DNA of 64,000 nt from Puccinia triticina (taxonomy: Eukaryota > Basidiomycota > Pucciniomycetes > Pucciniales > Pucciniaceae), in contig NC_070558.1 in assembly GCF_026914185.1 (NCBI RefSeq), positions 3,844,001-3,908,000 on the forward strand. The letters are read 5' to 3'. The notes under the pieces are model-generated. The model was not told where the DNA came from and did no database searches. It worked only from the letters and a program-made list of their open reading frames with translations. Positions 1 to 12,270 of this stretch are shown in pieces. Within the stretch, counting starts at the first letter, position 1. Every line of letters starts with the position of its first letter. Made by a program: the position numbers and the translations under genes.

Positions 1-665
1 TGGGTAGGGATACCCCGTATACCGGTCCATGTATTGTCCAATTTCACCCTCTTCTCTGCTGTGTGCAGGATGGCTTTATCCTGCCACGCCTCGTTAAAGA
101 TAGTCAGGGGCAAGGGGGCCCTGAATTTGGTCAACCTACACTCGAAGAATGGAGTGAATCCAAGGTCATCGTTGGTGGGGATGGCCGAGTCGTCAAAGAT
201 GACTGCTGTGCCTGCCTGCTGCGGGACGCCCGCCATCTCATTGTAATCCCTCACTCGTGAGGGGTTGTGCTGGTTTGGGGTCAGAACTGTGAACCCTGGG
301 ATCGATAAGGGTGGGTCGGCCGTTCTGTGAGCCTGTCGTGGTTCTTGGGGGGGGAGTGAGGTGGGGTTATTGATGATGGATGAGAGATCCAGATTGGGAA
401 GCCGTTGGTTGTTGGTGATGGCATCGGTTTGGTTGAGGGGTTGTCCTCCGGTAACTGTTCCTCCTAGCCCCGCGCAGATCTGATAAAATATCAAGGCCTG
501 GCCCGCCTGTGCCTTCTCTGACGCCCTTTTCGCCATCTTGATCATGTCCAACATTGCCCCCTGGAGATCGTGCCTGCCGTGCTCTATTTGCGGGGTCCTG
601 GCTTCCTCTCTCCCCATCTCAACTGCATCGTTGCTAAACGGGGTAAGCGTCGCAGACAATCTCAG
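1..665 (-). CDS. Partial conserved-looking protein, C-terminus off the left edge
   Basis: An open frame on the minus strand runs from just after a TAG at 666-668 to the window edge without a stop (about 220 codons). The product reads as ordinary protein: a helical stretch containing DMIKMAKRASEKAQAGQAL, then a Pro/Asn-rich linker, then a segment with MAGVPQQ, FDDSAIPTNDDLGF and FRAPLPLTIFNEAWQ. I do not recognise a catalytic domain. It could be a lineage-specific expanded family or a gag-like retroelement protein; neither was tested. No ATG-led start is evident at its 5' end, so it is probably a downstream exon, or the frame is broken near 660. GC content is higher than in the AT-rich element that begins at 1477. 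Confidence 0.5.
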   Translation of the reverse strand, partial: MRLSATLTPFSNDAVEMGREEARTPQIEHGRHDLQGAMLDMIKMAKRASEKAQAGQALIFYQICAGLGGTVTGGQPLNQTDAITNNQRLPNLDLSSIINNPTSLPPQEPRQAHRTADPPLSIPGFTVLTPNQHNPSRVRDYNEMAGVPQQAGTAVIFDDSAIPTNDDLGFTPFFECRLTKFRAPLPLTIFNEAWQDKAILHTAEKRVKLDNTWTGIRGIPT

Positions 666-1461
666 CTACTGTGCCCCATCCTCCCAACTATACCTTCCCA
701 AACCGCCGGCCTGATTGACTTGAAATGCTTACCTGCCCCTGACCCGTGCGGCGCCTCCCTAGATCCTCCTCCAGTTCCCTCCCATATTCCTAAGTCTATA
801 TCCCTTCCTCCCGCCGTCTCCTTCCCACCTCCATCTTTTGCTATCTCGATCTCTCCCCCCTCTTCATCTGGGGCCTTTGATGACAAGCGGGTTGTGATTT
901 TCCTGGATGTTGATTTGGCAATTGTGACCTTCTTTGACTTTTTGGGTGGTGCCGTCTGTGGTTTGCCCTGCGCTACGCTTTTGACGGCCGTCCTGTCTGG
1001 CTGCTCCTCTTGATGTGCCTGCGTCCCTTGAGTTTGGCTTGCGTCCAATGGCCCGTCTGTGCCCTGCAACCTCGCCGTTGAAGATCCTACCCCTGCGGCC
1101 TGCTTTACGGCTGATGTGGTTTCTGCGATGAGATTGAACATAACCGTCAGTTTCTAACAGCAGATGCAAAAAATTCCTTCTTTGGATCGGGAACTTGGGT
1201 CTGTCGGTTTGTGATTGGCAAGGGTTGCAGATTCTGAGGTTCCGGGACGGATGTGGTTATCCGGTACCGGTTGCTCCTAGATCGTCTAGGTTTGAGGATC
1301 TGGTTGCTGCGATCCCGACTGCGGAGCGTGGCGGCTCCCGTTGCCCAAGCGCGGACCTCCCCGCTCCCTAGTTCCCTTACCGCGCTCCCGCGCGGAGTAG
1401 CGCCTCTGAAGTTTACACGTCTTGGACTAGACCCACCTCCCGCTTTGCTTCCGGTAAGCAC
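662..1461 (-). other. Probable upstream part of the same gene, frames disrupted
   Basis: Two minus-strand open frames (1141-662 and 1461-1147) precede the edge fragment. The first encodes a Gln/Lys/Glu-rich low-complexity protein with a basic run (PPKKSKKVTIAK), and the second an Arg/Ser/Gly-rich protein. A donor-like GTAAGC occurs in minus orientation near 737, but I could not find a phase-consistent acceptor joining it to the frame at 665. Either an intron is missed or frameshifts have broken the gene. The TIR element at 1477 lies immediately upstream and may have cut off the 5' end. Confidence 0.3.
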
Positions 1462-1476
1462 CCAAGAAAAATTCTA

Positions 1477-3283
1477 GAAACTGCTTGCAGTTGAGATGCA
1501 GCAAGCTTGAATCAAGCCTCAGCTCAAGCTGGAGTCAAGCATCCAAATTCCGTGCTGGTGCACCTTGAGTGTATACCTTGTTCAGCATCCCAATGCTGAA
1601 CATTCTGTAGTGATCATGCAGTAGGCTGAGGCAAATGTTCAAGCTTGAAAATGAGCATCCCCCTGAGCACCCTTTTATTTTGTTTTATTAAACACTCCAT
1701 GTCAGCCTTAGAGATACATCAAGTATCCAAAAGACTGCAATAACTTGGTAAATAATAATAATTATTAAATTATTATTGCAGAATCAGATTCCTCATCATA
1801 AATTAAGGGGGGTCACCCACTCAAAGTACCCCCTTATTCCTATTCCTTCATGTACTAATTGTATAAATAAGAATTGGCCCCAGAAAGCGCCCAAAAAATA
1901 GTATTACATACAAAAAATTAGTAAAACAAATAAAGTACATAAAAAAATAAACTGTTGTACAGTAAGGGTAAAAATTAATCGTGTAAAAATACCCCGTGAA
2001 AGTATTATGTAGACTTCTACTGAAGCTCTTCCACATGACAATTGGTTATAAATATGTCATGTGACAGAGTCAGGGAAATTAGTCTATTACAATACACATA
2101 AATTGCCCACAGCCAAGCCCTTTTCACGGCTACACCCCTGGATACTCCCATAGGGAGAAAAGGACTCAGTGTTTACGCCCACTGAGGTCCCCTCTATAAA
2201 TAGAGACCTATTTGGCCCTCAGAAAAAGATCCCCCAGACCATTCACCGCCCATAAACTGTAAGTTTGCCGTGAATATTCTCCTCTGCTACTATTGTAGCC
2301 ACTTTTCATTATAAACCATCCCCAGCACGTAAAATACACTGGATTAAACCCTTTAAAGCATCAAAAAATCCCTTATTAGCATATTTAAAGCTTTATCCTT
2401 ATAAGTAGTTGCCGTAAGACCACTGCCTCTGTCAAGCAGCCAATCAGTTTAAGCGCTTACCACCTACTTTTTACGCCAAATTAATTCCCTGTAATTAATG
2501 ATTACATATTATTAATTACATAATTAATCCCTCCTCTGTTACAGAGTGTAAAACCCTTGTAGTGGCCATATTTACCACGTAACAAGTTTGGTAATTTAAA
2601 TTACCAGTGTTTAAATCAGTACAGTTATAGTACTAGGGCCCAAAACCCTTATTTTGACGGGTTTTCTGCCCTAAGTTTCATAAACAGAGCTGTCACTCCA
2701 TGTGCCATTGAATCCAGCCAGAATAACATATAAAGGGTGTGTACGCATGAAAGGGATATGTACATAAGAAATGAATATGTAAGCATGAAAGGGGAATTTG
2801 AGAAGGTGTATGAAAACATAAAAGGGATATTTACACATTATGAAAGGGGTATGTATGCATGAAAGGGGTTTGTATGTATGAAAGGAGTATGTGCAGTAAG
2901 GGGTATTTACACATGAAAGGGATATGTAAACATCAAAGGGGTATGTAAACAGCTGAATGATGAAAGGGGTATTGAAAGGGATGTAAAAAACTCAAAGGGG
3001 ACATGTAAACATGAAAGGGGTATGTGCACAGAAAGGGGTATGGACACATTATGAAAGGGGTGAATGCATAAAAAGGGATATGTGCACATGAAAGGGGTAT
3101 GTGCACATGAAAGGGGAATTTGCACAGGTATCAACTTGGTATTTTGGAGCCTGTACTCAGTTTTTTGGAGCTTAGACTCACTCTTGCATAAATTATGCAA
3201 TTTGCATGTAATCAACCAGTGCTTGATTCTTGCATGAGGCACCGCTTGCCTTGAGCTCTTGCTTCTCAACTGCAAGCAGTTTC
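1477..3283. mobile_element. Non-autonomous TIR element, TA target duplication
   Basis: Terminal inverted repeats begin GAAACTGCTTGCAGTTGAGA at 1477 and are mirrored at the right end, finishing at 3283. Both ends are flanked by TA (1475-1476 and 3284-3285). The next outward bases also contain related 'caagc' motifs in inverted order. The 1.8 kb interior is AT-rich, has no transposase-like frame, and ends in a minisatellite (2740-3125). TA duplication is usual for Tc1/mariner and some other DD(E/D) families, but a two-base duplication on AT-rich flanks is weak evidence, so the superfamily is left open. Confidence 0.65.
2740..3125. repeat. Degenerate GAAAGGGGTATGT minisatellite
   Basis: About 18-20 copies of a roughly 20-bp unit with core 'catgaaaggggtatgt', with variable spacing and point changes. 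It lies inside the 1477-3283 element near its right end. The long minus-strand frame across it is a product of the repeat, not a gene. Confidence 0.75.
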
Positions 3284-4583
3284 TATAGTTTTTCTTGCAG
3301 TGAGAGTTTATAAACTATTTACTATTACAACTGGGGGACAAGTTGTGGTCAGAAGGTTAACATACATATTCATCTGGAGGGAGGAGAAAGGAGTGAAAGA
3401 TGTGTGACAGGGAGAGAAATGTAAACCTCGGCAGTTGCAGTTTCAACACAATTCAGTCACAAAAAAGGACTTCTCAAGGCCCCAAAAAATTTAAAAGATA
3501 TGCAAAAAGAAACTGCATGATCTTCTGCATCTTTCTTTCCCCAAAGCTTTGATCACCTACTCAGAAATGATGTGGACATAGAGGATTGAAAAATTTGTTT
3601 TTCCCTAATTCTCTACTCCTGGGGGTAAGAATTAGTGTGTAAGCTCCTCATTTAAAGGGTCACTAGGGGACAGTGTATCCCCTCCCATGATAGAGGGACT
3701 TAGTTGAGAACTTGATTTATGTGTAGGTGCTGTTTCAGGAAACCCCAATTCAGGAAATTGAGGCTCCTGAAACAGAACCTACAGAACTGAGCCAAATTTT
3801 ACCCAAATAAGAAAAACACATGATTTTTTCCTGAATTTGGAGTCTTGAACTAGGACCTGCCCCATGTTTGAAACCCCTATTACTTTGATAATAACTAGAG
3901 GCCAAGGCGGCTTCGCCGCTGCAAATTTATAGTTTCAGGGCCAGCACCTCCAGCATCAGACCCTCTCCCCATTCTCGTCCACAGGCCAGTAAATGCCCTA
4001 TGAAAAGCACATTTTAGATATGAAATGCATCCATAAACTCCAGGTTGTGTTAAAGGATAGATACATAAAATTATAAATAAAGTTAAAGGATAGATACATA
4101 AAATTATAAATAAAGCCCTGAGTCCCATAGGACTTTATTGAATTTACTTATCTTATCCCAGCACTGATGGGGTTTTTCCATCTCAATTGCACAGGCATAG
4201 CAAGTATTGCTGGTTTGAGTAAGGCAGTGTTGGTGCCTGGAACTGGGAGTTGAAGTGTTGAGATTAAAAGGAAACCTAGAACCAGTACACTTGATAAATC
4301 CTGATGCCTTCCCACCATCAAAATCTAAACCATAACTGCTGAGCAAGTTTTTCATTCCACCATCTCAAATTTTCCCAGTCTCCAGCAATATTCAACAAAT
4401 CTTTCAGTGTGCCTGAGTGGCTGGAGAGTTTCACAAAACACAGTTCAATATGGATCCCCCGTCCAATCTCCCCAGCCACTTCCCAAGCCCACAAACACCA
4501 CCCACCCAAAGAACCCACCCAGCCCACCCCCACGCCTATAAGCCCCACCAAGAAGGCGAGGCGCGATTGAGGTCAAACACTGC
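3284..4583. other. Gene-free stretch with a MITE remnant and a short tandem duplication
   Basis: From about 3728 to 3880 lies a degraded copy of the MITE that is intact at 54485-54673; its right end reads 'gccccatgtttgaaacccc' and its left end is lost. At 4049-4114 a 33-bp AT-rich unit is duplicated head to tail. No gene is seen. Confidence 0.55.
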
Positions 4584-5965
4584 CTAGTGTGGCGGGGGGA
4601 GCTTTGAAAAAGTGGACACGGAAGCGGCGGGCTTGTCCACATTCTTCTCGCAGTTGTGGCGCTTGATAAAGCCTACAAAGCCAACCAACCATCCGATCAA
4701 CATCTCTCGCGACCAAACAGCACAAAAATAGAAGGTGTTTATGTACCTGTGCTTAAGGCCGCGGGCCGGGGCGTGCCGTGCAACTTGACAAAGAGGCCGC
4801 AGGCGTTACAGAGCGGCCGGCCATCGACGTAGCGTTGAGCGTCGTTTCCTGCGTCCGTCCGTCGGCCTGTCCGTCGGAAAACAAACCCACATCGTGGTGA
4901 GCTCGGGATCGCCGTTGGAGAGGAGAGAGAGAGGAGACGCACGGTGGTTTAGCAGTCCAGATACTGGATGGCGCTGGGTCCGGGCCCCACCGGCCCATGC
5001 GCTCCGGCCCCGTCCTGGTTGGCGGCAGCGTAGGTAAGCTGCTTGGAGCGCTTGCGCGTCTTGCTGATCAGGCTGGGATGGTTGCTCCTGTCGCCGCTGA
5101 AGCTGATCTTGGACGGCCCCTCGTCGTTGCCGGTGGCCGCAGTAGCGGCTCTGCTGCTGCGATTTCTTTCTCTATCTTGGGGCTGGTGTTGGCGGTGTTG
5201 ATGCGCAGCGAGAGGCCGCCGCGACTGGAGGCCTCGCTTGAGGTGCTTGGGCTGGGCACGAGCCGGACGAACTTGTATTCGCGGGCACCGGCTCGAGCGG
5301 ATCAAGGCTCCTCCAGCTGCAAAGAAGAGCTGCAGAGTCGCTCTCTCGCCTCCTCGGCCTTGGAATGCCAGATCGTCTGACGAGTTTGAGTGCGAGCTCG
5401 GACAAGGGGACTGGAAGTGTGTGTTAAACTTGCCCTTGTTTGAAGTGATTGGGGACAATGTTGAGTTGAATAAATCCAAGTAGTCTGGCTGGGCCTGCTA
5501 AAAAAACCATCAACTTTAAGAGAAATGCCTACGACCTCTGGAATCTACGCGAGACAGCTGACCTTTCATATCCAGACGGATTGAGGCCCATAAGATACTG
5601 GCCCTCCTGGGAATCAGTCGCAGTGTTGGGGCAAACCAAGGACTGGTTAGTCCGCAAGCAACTAAGGTTGTCGAAGCAAGTAGGCAAGTGGTTGGCCGAG
5701 TCGGGGGCGCGTTTAGGATGGTGCTGCTGGGGGAGGATCTCGTCGAATTGGTCTTGCGGACCAGTCTGGGGATGTAAACATACTCGGCAAGGTATTGGCA
5801 ATGCCAATGCCAGAGAAGTCCTGGGTGAGGCCGGGTATTGAGCCGAGGAAGGAGTCCTGGGAGGACTTGATGGGCAGGTGCAAAGAGCCACACTAAACTT
5901 GCCCAGCGGTCGTCAGCTTCCCCGCTGCCAGCCTTGGCGCACAATAATGTTGGTCTAAGAAGCAA
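4584..5965 (-). pseudogene. Decayed GATA-type zinc-finger transcription factor gene
   Basis: The minus strand encodes [17 protein letters not shown] (4750-4850), the C-terminal half of a fungal GATA zinc finger. An intact intron follows (4746-4673, GTACAT...TAG), and its splicing gives a GFIKRHN tail resembling the basic tail after GATA fingers, ending at a TAG at 4584-4586. Upstream, the first zinc-binding CxxC and the TPLWR segment cannot be found: that stretch reads [18 protein letters not shown], and a stop lies just before it. Further upstream (4949-5479 and 5516-5965) the low-complexity Ser/Pro/Ala-rich coding signal switches between frames. In living GATA factors both CxxC pairs bind zinc to read GATA sites, so this copy should not bind DNA. 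A missed intron through the finger is the main alternative. Confidence 0.55.
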
Positions 5966-8168
5966 AATATGTACTGATGAACTGGAGCTGATGTGGGTGG
6001 CAAGGCATTGTGATACGGTTGAACTGTGGCGCGCAGGGCAAGTGATGGTTGCAACTTGCCAGTATGGTGGAGGGGAGCAACGGAGGCGCTAGCGGCGTGG
6101 TTTGGGTGGCCAACGGGGCAGCGGTGGAGACGAGGTCAGCTGCACCAGTGTGAGGCTTTGGTCAACAGGTATTTAAAGGGAGTGTGAGATGGGCAATGTT
6201 CCCCCGGCCCAGGGGTTCCGGTTTTGTCCTGGCCCCTCCCTGCAGGCCCCCTACTTCGCTTGATTAGGCCCCTGCTTGAGACAACAAAATGCCGACTCTT
6301 TTTTGCTTGTTGCACTGTCACAAGCTGGAGAGTCTATCCGTGGCACCTAGTGTTCGGGGGTAATCTATTCAACAGTGGCCAAATTAGGCTGCACACCAAA
6401 ACTTAGATCTTTTTTGCCATGTTTTTGTGAATTTAATAAACTTGGATTAGGGGGTTTCGAAAATATTTTTGTCAACCCTTGAGACATTTAGAACGTCCAA
6501 GAGGGTTGCAAAATATAAAAATTCTTGTTAATAATATAATATAAAATGTTACAGGAAGCGCGGATGCAGATATTAAAACTGTTCTAACCAAATGAGAGCG
6601 CAGAGCTAAAGAATGTGTAATAATATGCAATGCGCTAGAGCAGTGCTATGGAGTGTGAGAGCAGCGCGCAAGAAAACAGAGTAATGCATATATGCTTAAA
6701 GTAAGAAGAACCATAAGCAGTAGAAATAATAATCAAGAATTAACAAACAAACAAAACAAATAGTGAGGAAAAACTTTGACATGTATGATGAGATGATCAT
6801 AACCAAAGCCAGGGAAGAGAGAATATTTTTCTCTTTGAAAAGAGTTGGAGAGATTCTCTTCTTCCCCCAGAGAACAACAGATCAATCATTTACTTGACTT
6901 CCTAATTGAAATCGTGAATAAAGGTAATATACTACTTAGGATGACTCTCTAATAGACTACTATTATTAGTACTCAAGTATTAGACTCTTTTATAATCTAG
7001 TGTCTTTCTTAATCTACTTTGGAGATTGGAGCCAGATAATGATTGGTATAAATCTCTTGTTACTTTTCCTCAGATTCACCTGAACTCACTAAGCTATTGT
7101 ACTTGTTAGAGATATTGCTACCAGGTTCTCATCCTGTAAGTTTAGACTCCTAATCCTTACAAAAGGTCATAAGATACATTTCTCTTATAAATATCCTCTT
7201 CCTGAACTCCTTTCCTTTTCCCCTATCTCTAAGGTGTTCAAAGTTTGTTTAAATAAAATCATAGAATCATAAATCATAAAATCATAAAATGTTTTTTTGC
7301 AGGAGTTTTCCAAATTATGATTTCATGTAACAAATTTGACTCCAAAAACCCCCCCATTCCATAACCTACATATTCCCCTGATCATGCATTGCAAGTCCAA
7401 TTGGAAGCAGATCCTTGAGCATATGGAGATGACCCTTGTGGCATCCCTTTGGAAGATGAAGATGGCAAAACAACAGGCTAAGGCTTCTCAGATCAACCCA
7501 GCACAGCACCTCAGCTTCAATTTCCTCTTAGCAACCATCCTCAATAAGAAGAAAATCCTCTCAAATAGGCAACTCTTGATTCATGTCAACACATCCCTTG
7601 TCAACTACCACCTGAAGAAATCATCAATCACCCATCAGCAAAACATATTCCAATCTCAATTCAAAGAGTCAAAGAAACAGGTCTTCTTACTTCTCACGCT
7701 GATCAATGAAATCTTGACAACCCAATATATGGTACCCAGGAGCACTCGGCTGAACATAAAATACTATCTATATATACCCCTGGGTTTTTTTGGCAATAAC
7801 CCAAACGTGTGATTTTATCCAGAAAGAAACCAAAAGATCATATATATAACTTTGATCTAACCTCTGATAGAATTCTATTGGAGAGGCTAGCATCAGCAGC
7901 TTAAACAGTCTATTGAGACTAGACAAATATAGGTGCTATAGATGTGAATCTAAACATTATTAAGTCTTCCTTTATATTTTGTTCTCTTTCTCTCTCTTTT
8001 ATCTAGATTTTTATAGTAATTATACATATATAATTACTATCCTTTTGTCCAGCTTGTTCTCTACGCAATAGCACCCGCTGAAAATTTTTGCCTGAGAGAT
8101 TGAGGTGTTTTTGGCAAGGAAAGGTTTTCCCCACATTTTCCCCACCTTCCTGAAGGGAACCTATCCTC
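5966..8168. other. AT-rich gene-free stretch
   Basis: From 6400 to 8100 the DNA is strongly AT-rich. At 7255-7300 there are tandem 'aaatcataa' units like those of the MITE at 17366-17552, preceded at 7232 by its end motif 'aaggtgttcaaag'. Between 7320 and 7812 a plus-strand frame is open, but a neighbouring frame carrying several stops looks more protein-like (PEEIINHPSAKHIPISIQRV). A decayed coding fragment is possible. Nothing else is seen. Confidence 0.5.
8166..8168. repeat. Left target-site duplication, CTC
   Basis: The three bases CTC directly precede CACTG at 8169. The same three bases directly follow CAGTG at 14236-14238. A 3-bp duplication is diagnostic of the CACTA (En/Spm) superfamily. 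Confidence 0.7.
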
Positions 8169-8745
8169 CACTGCCAATACAATTGTATTGGATGGCTACA
8201 TCCGCGCTTACGTCGGACGTCTTGAACCGTTGTTACATCGGCGCAAGCGTCCGACGTAACTTTCTGGCGATGTTACATCGGCGATGGCAGACGTTACATC
8301 GCCGTGGTCCGATTTGAAAAGGCCGGTGGGCGATGTAACATTGCCGGACATCCCACCGACGCAACCCTTGGTCGATGTTGTGTCGACCAGGTCGTAAACC
8401 GACTCAAATGCCCCCCGACTCAACATCGGCCCAAAGCAACATTGCATCGGCCATCAGCGACGCAATGGGCGACTCAAAATCATGTTGCACCGCTTTTGGA
8501 TCGGCAGTCGCGAGTCTTCACCGGTATGGCTCGATGCAACCTTGGCGCTGGTCGACACAACACCGGTTTCACTCGATACAATATCGCTCTAGCTTGATGC
8601 AAACCCGCCGCAGGTCGACACAATGTCGTTCTCCGCCGATGCAATATCGGCCTTGCCGATGCAATCTCGGTCAGATGACCCGATGCAATCCCAAGCTCAT
8701 GACCTGGTTTCTGGACTGTCCAGAAGGCAAATGAAAAGATAAAAG
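8169..8745 (+). repeat. Left subterminal repeat block of the palindromic element
   Basis: About 35 short motifs of types GATGTAACATCG, GATGCAATCGG and TCGACACAAC occur in both orientations within 570 bp. The terminus itself holds a small perfect dyad, CCAATACAATTGTATTGG (8171-8188). In CACTA elements such clusters are the transposase binding sites; that role is inferred here. Confidence 0.7.
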
Positions 8746-10134
8746 ACGAGCTGACTAGTAGTTAGTGTTTTGCTATCACAGTGGCGAACTGCTATTCACA
8801 GAGAAATGATTGACAAAGGTATATGTTCCCCTCCCCACAAAACATCTCCCATAATCAATCTGCTAATTTACCCCAATCAATTTTTCTTTGCACCATACAA
8901 GACCAGGCAGTTCATAGTTTCAGGCATAACTGAGCAGCTGTTTTTTTTTTTTTTTAGATCTGCACCAGTGCATCACTTAATGCAGGGAACCCTTCAGAAA
9001 GGGGGAAAAAAGGGTGGGAACCCAATCTGTTGAAAATTCATTGGAAATTGCAGCTTCATAGTGGGAACATTCTCATGCAGAACATGTGTGTTGAAAGAGA
9101 TTTTTGAAATACACATGCCAAGGATAGTTTTCAAATTCATTTCTACAGGAATTTGAAGAAGGGTATGACAAAGTGTCCTCCCCACTCCATTTGAGTGGAT
9201 ACATGAAAAAAATGCAATGAAATGAAGATTAGTAATGAGAGGCTTGCTTGATCAAAGAAAAAGGTCAATTAATTTGGTAAATGCCATCAGGAGGCCCATT
9301 GAATATGATGAGTTTTTGAGAGAAGTTGTGGCAGAGAGTCTGGTATTTCCATGAGATTGAGCCCCAGGGAATCCAGTTTTGAGCTACCCCCTCTCTGGGA
9401 GCCCGGTGACCACTTGATGTGGCCCTTCCTGGAAAAACTAACAACCAGCCCTTTATTCTTGCTGCTGTGGCACAGATGGGGGGTCATCCATAGGGCCTTT
9501 GGGGATTTTCAACTTGTAGCTGTGTTTAATTGATGTGTGCACTATATTGTCTTAGTTGCATATGCATAGTACTGGGGCACTTCCAGTCAACTTTGGAAAA
9601 ATCTGGAATTTTATATTTTGTGGGGAAATTTGAAGGTTGGAAATCTGGATCAATTAAGTTCTGGGAGCTTCAGGGACCTAGATTTCCCTACAAAATGTAA
9701 AATCTGTCTGCTCAGATCTGAATTTCCAGATATCCGGGAGGGCCTCCAGTGTGCAACATCAAATCAGTTATCAAGGGTTTAAAAAAGGAACAGAACAAGA
9801 ATGAGATTTAACTATTTCTTGGGGGGACATAATCCCACAGGGACCCCAAAGGAGAGGCTTATCTGCTAAGTCAATCAGACAAAAGGTGCAGAAACTTGTG
9901 TGAGGTTGATTTTGAAGATGTATCATCTGACACAAATATAAATTGGCCCAGTAGGGTGTTTTAAACATGATGCAGGTTCTAGTTCAGGAGACCTAAATCA
10001 AGAAAGCAAACTTCATGCACCATTAACTTTCCATTTAGGTATCTTTTGGGTAAAATTAGATTCCAGTCTGCAGTCTCTGTTGCAGGAGTTGAATCAGACC
10101 AAAATGTACTTTGAAGTTGAAAAATAATAATGAA

Positions 10135-12270
10135 TAGGGCCCCGGTACTCTGAATATTGCCTCTGGCACTATTAATAGGGAACCTGTACTCTGAATAGTG
10201 CCTCTGGCACTATGAATGTGGCCCTGGTACTTTGTATAGTGCCTCTGGTACTTTTAATAGTGCCTCCAGTACTCCAAATATTGCCTCTGGTGCTTTTATC
10301 AGTCCCTCTGGCACTCTTGGAAGTGCCTCCAGTACTCTTAATAGTGCCTCTGGCACTCTTGGAAGTGCCTCTGGCACTATGAATAGTGCCCTGGTACTAT
10401 GAATAGTGCCTCTGGCACTATGAATAGTGCCCTGGTACTATGAATAGTGCCTCTGGCACTATGAATAGTGCCTCTGGCACTATGAATAGTGCCTCTGGCA
10501 CTATGAATAGTGCCTCTGGCACTATGAATAGTGCCTCTGGCACTATGAATAGTGCCTCTGGCACTATGAATAGTGCCTCTGGCACTATGAATAGTGCCTC
10601 TGGCACTATGAATAGTGCCTCTGGCACTATGAATAGTGCCTCTGGCACTATGAATAGTGCCTCTGGCACTATGAATAGTGCCTCTGGCACTATGAATAGT
10701 GCCTCTGGCACTATGAATAGTGCCTCTGGCACTATGAATAGTGCCTCTGGCACTATGAATAGTGCCCCGGTACTATGAATAGTGCCTCTGGCACTATGAA
10801 TAGTGCCCTGGTACTATGAATAGTGCCTCTGGCACTATGAATAGTGCCCTGGTACTATGAATAGTGCCCCGGTACTATGAATAGTGCCTCTGGCACTATG
10901 AATAGTGCCCCGGTACTATGAATAGTGCCTCTGGCACTATGAACAGTGCCCCGGTACTATGAATAGTGCCTCTGGCACTATGAATAGTGCCCCGGTACTA
11001 TGAATTCTGGCACTAATTCATAGTACCGGGGCACTATTCATAGTGCCAGAGGCACTATTCATAGTACTGGGGCACTATTCATAGTGCCAGAGGCACTATT
11101 CATAGTACTGGGGCACTATTCATAGTGCCAGAGGCACTATTCATAGTACTGGGGCACTATTCATAGTGCCAGAGGCACTATTCATAGTACTGGGGCACTA
11201 TTCATAGTGCCAGAGGCACTATTCATAGTACTGGGGCACTATTCATAGTGCCAGAGGCACTATTCATAGTACTGGGGCACTATTCATAGTGCCAGAGGCA
11301 CTATTCATAGTACTGGGGCACTATTCATAGTGCCAGAGGCACTATTCATAGTACTGGGGCACTATTCATAGTGCCAGAGGCACTATTCATAGTACTGGGG
11401 CACTATTCATAGTGCCAGAGGCACTATTCATAGTACCGGGGCACTATTCATAGTGCCAGAGGCACTATTCATAGTACTGGGGCACTATTCATAGTGACAG
11501 AGGCACTATTCATAGTACCGGGGCACTATTCATAGTGCCAGAGGCACTATTCATAGTACCGGGGCACTATTCATAGTGCCAGAGGCACTATTCATAGTAC
11601 CGGGGCACTATTCATAGTGCCAGAGGCACTATTCATAGTACCGGGGCACTATTCATAGTGCCAGAGGCACTATTCATAGTACCGGGGCACTATTCATAGT
11701 GCCAGAGGCACTATTCATAGTACCGGGGCACTATTCATAGTGCCAGAGGCACTATTCATAGTACCGGGGCACTATTCATAGTGCCAGAGGCACTATTCAT
11801 AGTACCGGGGCACTATTCATAGTGCCAGAGGCACTATTCATAGTACCGGGGCACTATTCATAGTGCCAGAGGCACTATTCATAGTACCGGGGCACTATTC
11901 ATAGTGCCAGAGGCACTATTCATAGTACCGGGGCACTATTCATAGTGCCAGAGGCACTATTCATAGTACCGGGGCACTATTCATAGTGCCAGAGGCACTA
12001 TTCATAGTACCAGGGCACTATTCATAGTGCCAGAGGCACTTCCAAGAGTGCCAGAGGCACTATTAAGAGTACCAGAGGCACTTCCAAGAGTGCCAGAGGG
12101 ACTGATAAGAGCACCAGAGGCAATATTTGGAGTACTGGAGGCACTATTAAAAGTACCAGAGGCACTATACAAAGTACCAGGGCCACATTCATAGTGCCAG
12201 AGGCACTATTCAGAGTACAGGTTCCCTATTAATAGTGCCAGAGGCAATATTCAGAGTACCGGGGCCCTAT
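10135..12270. repeat. Hairpin satellite with an orientation switch
   Basis: Monomers of about 20-21 bp each contain the dyad GCACTATGAATAGTGC. To about 11005 they run in one orientation; from about 11012 they run in the reverse complement. The left array has about 15 consecutive monomers of the CTCTGGC type near 10440-10760. The right array alternates strictly between CCAGAGG and CCGGGG/CTGGGG types, a roughly 41-bp dimer. Degenerate monomers mark both outer edges (10135-10400 and 12030-12270). The orientation switch lies about 190 bp from the axis of the whole element because the right array is longer. Frames open on both strands are a consequence of the repeat. Confidence 0.9.

Noticed and set aside
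7336..7812. 158-residue open frame
   Set aside because: No ATG supports the start and there is no recognisable domain; a neighbouring frame with stops looks more protein-like, so at most it is a relic.
8105..9533. Several 60-119 residue frames mirrored at 12871-14196
   Set aside because: They are duplicates produced by the inverted arms, overlap on both strands and consist of subterminal repeat motifs.
10418..10778. Long open frames on both strands encoding PEALFIV or NSASGTM repeats
   Set aside because: They arise because 21-bp monomers keep the frame; the adjacent array with 20-bp monomers breaks it. No start context or non-repeat sequence supports a protein.
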